This document shows, one piece after another, positions 35,974-46,630 of a stretch of DNA of 64,000 nt (positions within the stretch are counted from its first letter, which is position 1; the number at the start of each line of letters is the position of its first letter). This DNA is from Isoetes taiwanensis. Taxonomy: Eukaryota; Streptophyta; Lycopodiopsida; Isoetales; Isoetaceae. The DNA lies in the NCBI GenBank assembly GCA_021234155.1, contig JAJEKV010000143.1:1257358-1321357 (forward strand), in the 5' to 3' direction. The notes below the pieces were generated by a model. That model worked only from the letters and a program-made list of their open reading frames with translations, had not been told where the DNA came from and searched no databases. The translations under genes and the position numbers were made by a program.

Positions 35974-37763
35974 ATGACTGAAGGCGCAGGCGCAGAAACG
36001 GCCGCTTTGGCGGCTGCCAGAAATCGGCCTGGGCTCGACCCAGGTGCTCGCAATGGGCCCTCAAGGCCCCCGATTCTCACGGCAAGCTCGGGTACAGACT
36101 GGAGATCAACCAACCAGCAGGTTTTAGGGGCCTGCAATTCAGTTTTGTCGGTGGAGACTCTGGCAGAGACCACTCCAGGTCCTGCCGTTACTGCCCATAC
36201 TCACGGTAGTGTTCATAATCAGAGCTTACATGGTCTGCAAGAGGCATTAGCGACAGATGGAACAGAGGTTAAGGTCTCGAATGAAGATAATGCTGAATTA
36301 GGGATTAACAGTGTTCTAAAGCAGAATCGTGCCTACAATCAAAGTAATCTGAAGGGAAATGATACTGGAGCCTGGAAGAGCGGGAATACTGTAGAAAAAA
36401 TCTCAAAGCCCCGATTCTCCGACTGGATAAAGCAGGGCCTATCTGCAGAGGTTAGAAGCAATGGAGTGATGCTCTTAGTATGTTATGTTCTGATAATTTT
36501 ATGCCAGATCCGAGTAAGTTGCATCAATTTTCTGGTGCTCCATTTGAATGTAGTAAAATTAAGACAGCGGTTATAAATCATGATAAACATTTGAGAAATA
36601 TCCAAAATCTAGTCGCCAAATCCGTTGTTGGCTTTTTCACGGGAGGTTTCCTGGACTTCAAAAGGTTACACTCCTGGTTGACCCGGCATTTAGAGAAGTT
36701 AAGACTGCCACAGTTTCAGTCATTGAAAGCCATTGGAGGGAATTTTTTTCTCATTTTGTTTGAAAGCGAATCTACTGTGGAGAAACTTGTTACTAGAGCC
36801 GTAGATTACTTTGCAGGAGAGTTTATCTTATACCAATATTACGCGCCTGGTTTCACTTCAGATAAGTTGTCTGCCATAAAACTTCCTTGCTGGCTTGAGA
36901 TTGAGCGCTTGCCTCCTGACATGCTTGATCCAGATTTTCTGGTTTCAATTACTTGGTACTTATATTTCTCACTCAATTATTAGAGGTCCTAAGATCTGTG
37001 TAGGTATACCGGCTGCAGAGGGTATACCGAAGCAAGTGGTTGTGCAAAGCGGTACGTACTTCTCTCTATTCAACTTGAAGCTGTTAAACGGCTGGGACTG
37101 CGCAGGATGTTCCCCAAGCTACACATTGAGGGGCTTGATATTATGCAAAACAAGAAAAGCGCGGAAAGGGAGGTGCATACTCCGGACTCTAACCATCCCC
37201 AACACACACCCCCTTCATCAGAACCTACAAAGGGTATGACAGTTGATGTGGTCACTGGAGATAATCCAACAGTTGATAAAAAGAAACGGTTAGAAGTAGA
37301 TCCAATAGTTAGTCACGCTGTGTAGGAGAAGTCAAATAAATCTGGCTCTGACACTCGCTGTCTTTCCCTTCAATTGACCAATCATGGATTGGCTGGACGG
37401 AGTCAACAGGTTTCAGACTCAGAATGAAAAAGTATAAAAGGAAAAGGCTTGAATGCTCTTAAACATGATGCTCCAATGAAACCTCCAAAAGTAGGAGCAG
37501 AAGTGCACGTAGCAGTTGATAGTGATCCTCCGCTGGAAAACAGTGAGTTGATGTGTATTGATCCATCTAATTTCTTGCCCCCTGATCCGATGGCCGGGAT
37601 ACCTCTCCATTCCAATAGGTGGGCTGACTTGGTATTAGAAGAAGTATGCGAAAATACTAATAGTATGGAATGTGAATCTAGGAAAAAGGGTAAACAGGGT
37701 GAAGGTGAGGAAGAGAGAATAACATCCAAAAGGAAGAAACCCGCTCCCAAAAATGGATCATAA
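35974..37763 (+). pseudogene. LINE ORF1 (RNA-binding/gag-like), frameshifted
   Basis: The region upstream of ORF2 is open in alternating frames: 35974-about 36475, about 36480-36983, about 36960-37100, and 37107-37763 with a TAG at 37323. The middle part (FFTGGFLDFKRLHSWLTRHL, then LPCWLEIERLPPDML) has the pattern of the DUF4283-type domain found in plant LINE ORF1 proteins. A Cys-knuckle is not clear. The last frame ends with TAA at 37761-37763, overlapping the ORF2 start codon by 11 bases. The protein would package LINE RNA. At least three frame changes and one stop make this copy defective. Confidence 0.7.
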
Positions 37764-40700
37764 GATTTTAAGCTGGAACATTAGAGGGGTGAAATCATTA
37801 TTAATAAAGGGTAGTAGGTTAGCTTTAGCCTTGGCTAAAATTAAACCAGACTTCATATGCTTACAGGAGCATAGATGTAAAGATGCAGAAATAGGACATC
37901 TTTTGGGTTTGCTAGGAAATTGTTTCGTTGGAATTGCATCAACAAGCGGAAGCTCCAGTGCAGGAACATTAATTGCATGGAGGAAGGAGATCAAGGTATT
38001 ATCTACATATGTAGACAATTTTGGCAGATGTAGTATAATCACCTGGGATGCAGGTGGACAACTATGGGGTATAATTAACGTTTATGCGCATAATATTGCA
38101 AGAAAGAGAGGTACACTGTGGGCCTCAATAAAAAATAAGGTTAGACGTTTTGGTGGCAATAACATCGCGTGGATCATGCTGGGTGACTTCAATATGGTGG
38201 AAAGTAGGGAGGATAGAATGGGCAATGCAGCAGAAATTGTGTCTGGCTTTGAGAAGGAGCAATGTGTTAGTTTGTTAGCAGAACTGCAACTATCAGAATT
38301 GCATGGATGGTGGGTTGCATGGCACAATGGACGGGTAGCGGAAGGAAGGGCATATGCTCGCCACGATAGATGTTATATCAATCAGATCGCTGCATCTTGG
38401 TGCCCATCTTTATATCGTCAAAATCTGTTGGATAATTCCATCTCTGATCACAATCCACAATTGGTAAGTGGTCGCATTCTGGATAACTTTAAACCTTTAA
38501 AGACAGTTTTTAAATTGAATACTCGATACTTGAAGGATATTCATTTCAAGTTGCAATGCAAGAGAATATGGCTAGAGACGAGCTCAAATAAAATGGGAAT
38601 GGACGCAATGATCTCCTCATTAGCAGCTATTAAGAAATTTGCTAAAGAGTGGGGCAGAACCAAGGTAAGAGAGGAAAATGCGAGATTAGATTCCTTGTAT
38701 CAGGAGCTCTCCATTCTTAGAAGGGGGGGAATTATTGCAGGAAACCGTGAGAAGGAAGTTTTAAAAGAGATTAAAAACTTGGAAACAATCAAAATCACTC
38801 AGGCTAAAGTAAAAGCAGGCCTTACCTGGATAAGAGAAGGGGACAGATGTTCTAAATTTTTCTTCAAGGTTGCGAGGCAAAGAATGCATGCTGCTACTCT
38901 TACTCATATTCAGATGGAAGATGGGTTGGAGGTCAGGGAACCTCAACTGATCAAAGAATATTTATATAATTACTTTAGGTGTTTCTTTGAGCAGAAGGAG
39001 GTCGAGTTTCAGGATTGTTTTGAAAACATGATCCTTGCTAAAGTAAAACCTAAATTGACTCAACTACAAAGAGATGTGCTGGGAGCACCTCTATCCAGGG
39101 AAGAGATTAAGGAAGCAGCCTTCTTGTTGGCTAAAGACAAGTGCCCAGGTATGGATGGAATTCCCGCTGAGTTTTTTCAGACCAACTGGGAATGGATAGA
39201 GCCGTTTGTTTATAGCGCATACTCAGATTTTTTGGAAAGGGAATACTTGGACAAGAGACTCAACACTGGCGTCATTACATTAATACCAAAAGTGAAAGAG
39301 CCTAGATCAATTAATGACTGGAGACCGATTACATTGTTGTCCTCCTTTTACAAAATTGTGGCTAAGGCATATGCAGAGAGGCTAAAACCAATTCTCATGG
39401 AACACATCTCCTATACGCAGTTTGGTTTCTTGCCCAAAAGAAGCATTCTTAGCAATGTTGCCGCAGCTTTCGAAGGTTTGCATTGGGCAAGAAAAATGCA
39501 ACAGAGAGTCATATACTTGAAATTGGATTTTAAGAAAGCATATGATAGTGTAAGCTGGTCCTTTCTTCAGAAGATGCTTCTAGCTCTAGGGTGTGGTTCA
39601 AACTTCACATCAGTGGTAATGAAGCTTCTTGATACTAGTCATGCATCAGTGGTTTTTTCTGGTGAATCTTCTTCTATTTTTCCAATTGGCAGAGGCATCA
39701 GGCAAGGCTGTCCATTGGCACCATTTCTCTTTAATGTTGTAGCCGAGGGTCTTTCCCAATTGCTTCTTTCAGCTACAGATGATGGAATCATTAATGGTCT
39801 CGCTATGCAGGATGGAACTCAACAGGTATGTAGCCAATATGCGGACGACACTTTTCTTTTCTTGGAAGCAACAGAGGAGAATCTATCTTGCGCCACTAGG
39901 CTTCTTAACATGTTTTCCATGGCTTCCGGCTGTTCTTTGAATTGGAACAAATGTGCTGCATTGTGGCCTTTGGATGAAACCATACCTGAGTGCATTCTCC
40001 AATATCCTTGGAAAGTAATACCAAGCGGTGCCTCATCCAGATTGTTGGGTATTTCGATTGGTATTAACAGGTCAACAATAGAGACGTGGGATGAGATCCT
40101 ACTTGGTTTGGAAAAACATTTAAATTGGTGGAAAATAGGTAAGCTTTCTATGGCTGGCAGGATTGTGGTAGCTAAATCAGTACTTTGTAGCACGTACGTA
40201 TATGCAGCTTCAGTGATATTGGCCCCGAAAAGCATCACTCAGCAATTAACGAATTCAATAAGGAATTTTGTATGGGGTGGAAATGAGGAGGGAGCGGATG
40301 TTAAGGTGGCTTGGGATAAGTGCTGCATTCATAAAAACCAGGGTGGATTAGGGATGCTAGATATTGCGTTGCACACTAAAGTTTTGGCGAGCAAACTCAT
40401 TTGGCAGGTGTTGAATGGGCAGGTAAATTCTCCTGGTACTCAGCTGCTGAAACAATCACTTTTACATTGCATTTCATGCGACAAAGCCTCCATGAGAGTG
40501 GAGTTGCCATGGGCCCTCTTTTACAAATTAAAACCTTTCTCAGGGGCTTCACCTTTTTTGAAGGGATTGCTTAAAGCATGGGAATCAGTGAGGGGTTTAT
40601 GGCACCTGAATGTAGTGAACTGCCACTCCATCGCAATGCCGGTGTGGTGGTTAGCCATAAATCCAAAACCCCTATTTTCTTTAGTGGATATGAGAACTCA

Positions 40701-41486
40701 GAGAAGGTGGTCATCATGTGGAATCAATTTTGTTGGTGATTGGTACTCACAAGGGGTGCTTTTATCATGGGAAGACTTCAAGCTAAGCTGCGTCCACAAG
40801 ATGAAACAATTTGGCGGTTGGTCGTAGGTAGCATTCCGTATTATGCACTACCACTGGTGGGGGATTTTGTGACATCTCATGAAGCTTTGCACGAGCATCC
40901 TTCAGTTTCTGCCTGTTATAAACTTCTTCATTCCAATGAGGTATTACAGTTATCGCCGAAGTGGTCCTTGCAATGTGAGCAAGGGGATTTGAAGCGTATG
41001 TGGAAACATGTATGGAAGAATCGGCTTCCCCCTAAAGTGCAAGTCCTCACATGGCAGATAATACACAGGGCATTAAGAACTAACAGTGTGGTCAGCAGAT
41101 TCAACTCACAAGTTAGTCCTATTTGTCCTATGTGTGATTGTACGGAGGAATCTATTGAGCATTGCTTTATAGAATGCACAGACATCCAATCAGCTTGGGA
41201 CCGAGTGAAAGAAGTTTTTGAATTATCTTGCCCAGTTGTAAATGTCGTGCTGGGAATTTATCCTAGAGGTTGGTCCGCATTAAAAAGGGAGGCTGCGCAT
41301 TTGTGTAAGGGATGGCTGCTCTGGATTATTTGGAAGAGACGCAGGGCTTTTGTCTTCTCACAGAATTACTTGCATTCCTCCAGGGTCCTGATATCTCTTA
41401 AATCTAAACTGAGTAAACAGGTTCAAGCTGCGACAGATCAAAGAGTGGCTCGTCAACTATGGGATTCTTTCTTTAGTCAGTTGTGA
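37753..41486 (+). pseudogene. LINE ORF2: endonuclease, reverse transcriptase, zinc knuckle
   Basis: The first 1024 codons are open (37753-40827). Residues 1-235 form an APE-type endonuclease: LSWNIRG, QEHR, LGDFNMV, RHDRCY and SDHNP. Residues about 430-750 are the reverse transcriptase: DKCPGMDGIPAEFF, LISLIPK-like VITLIPKV, DWRPITLLSSFYKIVAK, LDFKKAYDSV, RQGCPLAPFLF and the catalytic YADD. A one-base loss near 40783 shifts the frame; the other frame (to 41486) continues with the zf-RVT domain, CPMC then H-x4-C. No RNase H follows. Without the shift the protein would be about 1240 residues. The same family, more decayed, lies at 46631-49929 on the other strand. Confidence 0.92.
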
Positions 41487-41605
41487 TGAGTGGCATGTTT
41501 AGTTGCGCTATGTGATTAACTCTGCACAGTCGTCAAGACGTTAGGTTTTGATATCACATAGAATTAAGTTGTATACATAAACCCATTATGAATGAAAGCA
41601 TCTTT

Positions 41606-41623
41606 CAATAAAAAAAAAAAAAA
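41606..41623 (+). other. LINE polyadenylation signal and poly(A) tail
   Basis: AATAAA runs directly into a row of A residues, marking the LINE 3' end. Confidence 0.85.
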
Positions 41624-41720
41624 TTTGTTAAGCTGGTGAGAGTATATGCATCAGAATATTCCTCATCTCAATTCAGCTTTCTTTTAGGGTTTTTGCTTCT
41701 AAGGTTTAACGTTTGGGACG

Positions 41721-42602
41721 ATGATCCGGTTGAGATTTCTAGACCGTTTCTGCCATAGCCGGCTTCCCATCCTCCACAGCTTTTCCTCTTTATCCGTATC
41801 TCAAGAAGGCTTGTCCTCCCCTCGGGATCAGCATCTGCTCAATGCAATTCGGACCCAGTTTGATCGAGATATTCAGCAAGCTTCGGTAATCTGTCCATCT
41901 GAATGGTATTTGAACACATTGACTTTTATTTCTCCGCTAACCTTTAAGCATAACCATAGGTGCCCATCCCAAGACCTCCAGAACCCTTCAAGATTATACA
42001 GAAGAATGGCATTAGGTTACTGCGCAGAACTTATGGTGCTGAAGAAATTTTTGTCAAGGGTGAACTTGTCAAGTATGTGCCTGCAGGTCCCAAGTTATAT
42101 GAAGAATCTGATGACGAGGTCGAGGAAATGGTGAAAATTGTTGTATCTATACACAAGACCCCGGAAGAACCAGTTTTGGAGATCGATTGCCTGTCTGATG
42201 GAGATGATATTGTTGTGTGCCGTCTCGCTTGCGTAGAGGGACAGTCTGCATCAAATACCTACTTTGGCCGCGAGTAAGTTCATGCATTATCAATTTGACA
42301 AGTATTCTATAGACAATGTGAAATCATAATGCTGCAGTTATAATCAGGCCAATATGTCTTTTCAGTTTCTTATCTATCTACTTATTCACAGGTCTGTTGC
42401 TTGAAAGAAAACTGTAATGACATGTTGTTTGTATAATCCCAGAGAATTTCGCAGACGAATTCAGAAACGGCTTTGGAAGTTTCTCCATCGTCGAGCTATT
42501 AACAAAGATATGGCTTCATATCTAATAAATTATCTGTCTCATAAGGATTCACGTCAGTTCTTGGTTTGGCTCAAGCATGTAGAAGGGTTCATTGTAAGGT
42601 GA
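41721..42602 (+). CDS. Mitochondrial p32/MAM33-family protein
   Basis: Three exons, 41721-41885, 41960-42273 and 42443-42602, join in frame (165+314+160 nt) to 212 codons plus stop, all with GT-AG junctions. Residues about 1-40 are basic and Ser-rich (RLRFLDRFCHSRLPILHSF), as in a mitochondrial presequence. The middle carries KIVVSIHKTPEEPVLEIDCL and SDGDDIVV, like the central strands of the family (VTVxK..G..LxFDCLSDGD). The C-terminus has LWKFLHRRAINKDMASYLIN and then FLVWLKHVEGFI, matching the closing helices (LxxYLExRGI...FL..WLKNLKxFI). The family forms acidic doughnut trimers in the mitochondrial matrix and supports mitochondrial gene expression. The LINE poly(A) tail ends 97 bp upstream of the ATG. 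Confidence 0.88.
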
Positions 42603-44715
42603 ATGGCTTATACACATGAAGAACCATTTATGGCAATCGACTATGTCATTAGATTTGTTTATCTGCTTGTTGACGGTGTAAGCAGATCATAAAATCTGAT
42701 GATAACTGCAGTGAATGGAAATGTGATTATGCGACTCTGTGATAGACAAACATTTCCTGGTGGATTACAAGGTTATAGGCCAGGTTGTGAAGGAGGTAGA
42801 TCTTTCTTTCTATAAAAGCAATGCTTGACGTGTATCCAAAGACATGAGTTGTTCATTGGATGTTTTAAATTAAACGACATGAATAGTTCAGGCAGTTTGA
42901 GATGGTTTAGTTATAACGATATAAACGATGGCCCTTATGCACTAATTTTATGTCAAGACCCATATCAGGATGCAACTTTGGAAGGCGAAACTGATAGCCT
43001 CGTATTTCTGTCAACAACCGTATTCTCGATGCATAAAGGAAGCATGTTTCCAGCGCCTAAACTTGTAACATCCAGGTTCAATTTATCAGAGTGTACAGTA
43101 TCAAACACAATTCTGTTCTTAGGATCAAGTCAACAGGGACTTCTCTCTTTCTATGACCTTTGAACCACTTCTCAAAATGTAAATCTTCTGGTATGAAGTC
43201 CTTTGGGCAGTGAAGCCAACTTCATTAAGGTGCATGATGTTTATAAGAATGATAAGATTGCATCTGTATGTTTTGAATAGACAGGTCTGATGGCAACAAT
43301 GGAAAACAGATGGTTCCCTGTAAAAATGCCTCTGTCCTGGCACTGTATTTTGCTCTTCAAAGGCATCAGAGCTCGCAGCAGTTATGCCAAAGTTTGCTTC
43401 GACAATCTAAAAACAATGAAATTCAGTGAGCTCTAGGAGGTTAAGGCATTAAAAGTTTAAACCAGAAAAGATCTAAGATAAACAGCGTCTGTATCAAATA
43501 TTGGCTTGAAAGATATTCCAAATTAGTCACACTGGAACCCTTATCTATTCTCCCCTTCACAGAAGGGTGGACATGGGGTTAACCAAGAAGTTTAAGGTTC
43601 CCAATGGCACTGCTGCTTTAATTCAGCGTCTTTAGCAGGAAGGTGTGGATGACCGATATAATTACTTTAATGTCTACATATTTGTAACTGCTGTTATTTT
43701 AAATGATACTGATTCATAAGACTCTGATGGAAATGCAATTGTTCTTTCCAACATGTAAAACATCATTGCCAACAAGTCTGGACTTCTGCATATTACCAGC
43801 AACATTTTTTGTACTCAAACAAAACTACAAATTTGGGTAGTATTGAAGAGTCTGAGATTCTTGAAATCTGGACTTCGGGTCAGACAAGTTTGAAGCTCTA
43901 CATATTACCAACAATGAAATATTACCAACAATGAAATGTGGAGACACAAATTTGGATAGTACTAAGGAGTTGGGATTTTTGAATATGGAGCCTAAAAACT
44001 TTGGGTCAGCTAGCAGAAAGTATCTTCTGGAGATGGCTTCTGGAGATGGAAATTAACCAGAGCAACACAAAATATCACAAAAATCATTTACTTCTTGTTT
44101 TAGCTCGTTGTTCTAGCTGTAGTTTTTGTTCTAGCCTATAGTTTTCTATGCCATCGTATGAATAGTTTTTGTTCTTATCTTGTACGAGTTTTTAAGAGAC
44201 TGGATTTATGCTGGCGGCAGCTCCCTGGTTATGGTCGATTTTTCACATCTGACGTTTGTAGTATAATACACCATACTATATGAATTGGAAAATAGTAAGC
44301 CATCAGCGGTTTAAATTCCGGTGACGATTAATGGATCTCTAAGTCAGAAAATTCATGCCCAAAATTCAACACAATGTGACAGAAAAGGATAAGCTAAGTT
44401 AAGAATTTCAACCACATGGTGGTTAAGCAAACCGCCATTGCCGCCATAGCTTGTCTCATGGCGGCACGTAATCCTTCCAAAATGTTAAATCTTTTTTTTT
44501 TTTTTTCTTTTTTTCAGGGCCGCCTCTATACAGGATGAATCTTCGAAGCTGCCCATCAAGCATCCTATAAAAACAAGCCACTTAATAATGACCTCCAATC
44601 AGAATCGACTGCTTTGGCTTATCATATTTCCACCATGGTTTCAGTCTGTATTTTCATGAATTTGCTTGCATGGTTGTCTAAATAAGTAATTCTAACTACA
44701 TGATGTCACAACCAG
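42603..44715. other. MAM33 3' flank; no recognised gene
   Basis: A plus-strand ORF at 42825-43163 (112 codons) has no known family resemblance. The rest is AT-rich with a poly-T run near 44490-44506. Confidence 0.4.
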
Positions 44716-45326
44716 CACGGAGTGCAAATCCGGCTCCAGCATGTGGTTTCGGGAAAATATCTCTCAGCTGAAAATGGAGGAGGTAAAGAAATCATACTCA
44801 CTGATAATGCATCACTGTATGAGACATTCAAGGTAAACAAGGTCTGGCATAGATCTGAAAAAAAAAAAAAAGGGGTGGTGTTAAATCAATAGGTTAAGTT
44901 AGAAATTGTGTTGCAGATATGGACACCCACGAAGGAAGGGGATCAGATTTTCAAGAGTTTTTTCAAGGTTTTCGATAACCATAGTCTTCAGGCAGAAGGC
45001 GGGGGTAACGCAGGATTGAATGCCAATGGCTATAATCTTCTAGACTGGGAGCATTTTACTATCCGCGTCAAGCCCTTCAGCTCAGGGCAGCTGGTTTTAC
45101 TCCAAGCTTTGACTGGCCAATATGTTCAGGTCAAACCAACTCCTTCAGATCTTGGCTTTCCCATTTTGACTCGAGTCAATGACATTTTTTTTTCACTTGT
45201 TTTATGTTCCAGGTGAAGGATGGTAAAGCTACTGCAGACTTTAACGCTGATCCAGGCTGGGTTGTCTCTGATGCCCTCTTCAGAATGATAATTGTTGCTG
45301 ATAAATTAGAAAATGTGGTGATATAG
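44716..45326 (+). pseudogene. Fascin-like domain of plant GH5 exo-glucanase, orphan
   Basis: Three phase-0 exons, 44716-44832, 44917-45129 and 45213-45326, have good splice sites and read continuously for 147 codons to a stop. The sequence VQIRLQHVVSGKYLSAENGG, then ETFKIWTP, HFTIRVKP, GQYVQVKDGK and ALFRMIIVADKL matches the fascin-like (DUF7910) domain that sits at the N-terminus of plant GH5 'glucan 1,3-beta-glucosidase' proteins. There the domain is followed by the GH5 barrel. Here the frame ends right after the domain and no GH5 sequence follows. No upstream exon with the usual VNLGGWL motif is found either. It may be a truncated gene or a stand-alone domain protein; I favour truncation. 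Confidence 0.65.
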
Positions 45327-46290
45327 GTGTTCCTTCCTTTGCCAAATAAACTATTATATACAATAATTGGTCAACCAACAATTTTTCTCATCCTCCCTTC
45401 GAGAATAGAGGACGCTTGGTTTTGGCTATTTCTAATAACGGTGAACTTTGGGCAAAGTCATCTTGTATGGCAGTAGGTTGTCCTCCTTTCACTAATATTT
45501 GTCTTTCTATCTGAATCGCCCCTAATAAGGAAGGATTCCTTCCTAATAAGGGGCAATGCACCGATGAGAGGCTTGATTTTCGACTCTCTTGAGATATATC
45601 AAGATTTGATTATTGTGGTGGTGTCTTTTTGGCATATCTATTTTAGATTTCGTATTATTTTGGCAAGAAAAAAAAGCGCTTTGGAATGTGGATTTTAAGC
45701 CCAATTGGATCTAGGCATCAAGTTAATGAACTTGAAATCATAACCGTAGAAAATAATTATTGTGATAAAAAATACTCTGATATGCTCATAAGATAAAAAA
45801 TAACAGCATCCCTCTTTATTAAAAAATTTAAAAAACACGAAACATTAGATATGCAGGCTATCTAAATGTAGCTTTCACATGGGCACAAATGCTTTAATAT
45901 ATTGTGTTTTTTAAAACCACGTCTTTTACCACGTCTTTTATTGAAAAAACAACTCCTAAAAATATTTATTTCTACATTTCTTTGGTTCCAAACTTGTGGG
46001 CTTGGACCACTATTGATGTCTAATATTTGATTAATGCAATAGTAATGAATTATTTTGCAAATTCAACAACCATTTATTCAATATTTTCATGAGATCATGC
46101 CTCTTTGTTTTGATGATGCCATCACACCACCAGCGTGGGCTATGAATCGTCATCCACTACAATCAAATTAAATATGATCCATCTTTCTTTCTATTGTTTT
46201 ATAATGACCAATTACATTAAATATATGCAATTGTTCTAGACCAGTGGCCATCCAACGATTGAATGGTTTGGTTTTATGTTTAATGATGTT
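45327..46290. other. No recognisable gene
   Basis: AT-rich interval without recognisable coding sequence. Confidence 0.5.
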
Positions 46291-46385
46291 CTAGGCCATT
46301 GTATAGGTCCCATGTCCTATTGGTCTCCATGGGCGTTAAAAAGTATATCTTAATATATTCTATTTTATTCTATTCTTGTTAGCAA
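46291..46385 (+). mobile_element. Short LINE 3' end with TATTC tail
   Basis: The sequence TAGGTCCCATGTCCTATTGG, then TCTCCATGGGCGTTAAAAAG, closely resembles the 3' end of the GC-rich LINE at 30136-30176. A TATTC-rich repeat follows. It is a severely 5'-truncated copy of a related family and borders the truncated end of the gypsy element. Confidence 0.55.
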
Positions 46386-46497
46386 CAGATAAACAAAAAC
46401 AAACTAGCAGCTGGACAGGCTTGGGGAAGGGGTTCGATGGTTGTGGAGTTGGTCTAGAAGAGAAAATGACATGTAGATGCGTAGATTAAAAGTTTTT

Positions 46498-46630
46498 CAG
46501 TTGCAGCATTTTCTAGAATCGGCTACCACCCTTCCTTCTTGCATAAGAACTCCACCTGTTGCTAGCTTACTTGCATCAGTTGCTACTAGCTTATCTTTGT
46601 TGGAATCTGGTAGGGTGAGCATTGGTGCTG
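46498..46630 (-). pseudogene. Gypsy RNase H fragment
   Basis: The minus strand reads APMLTLPD then ATDAS and GGVLMQEGR, the beginning of the Ty3/gypsy RNase H (xAPVLxLPDF...xxTDASxxGxGAVLMQ). It stops at 46498. The Asp of TDAS, the first catalytic residue, is present. It is the downstream half of the pol gene split by the L1. Confidence 0.8.
46622..46630. repeat. Target-site duplication TTGGTGCTG (left)
   Basis: Identical to 49930-49938 and flanks the inserted L1 exactly at the end of its poly(A), seen as poly-T on this strand. Confidence 0.85.

Larger units (their letters stand above)
35958..41623 (+). mobile_element. Near-complete L1-type LINE
   Basis: It contains a decayed ORF1, a long ORF2 with endonuclease, reverse transcriptase and zinc knuckle, and ends in AATAAA merging into a 13-A tail at 41611-41623. 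TTTGTTAA occurs just before the first ORF (35950-35957) and just after the tail (41624-41631) and may be an 8-bp target duplication. If so, only 16 bases precede the ORF1 ATG and the copy may be slightly 5'-truncated. Confidence 0.85.

Noticed and set aside
42825-43163. 112-codon plus-strand ORF downstream of MAM33
   Set aside because: No recognised domain; could be a chance ORF in AT-rich DNA.
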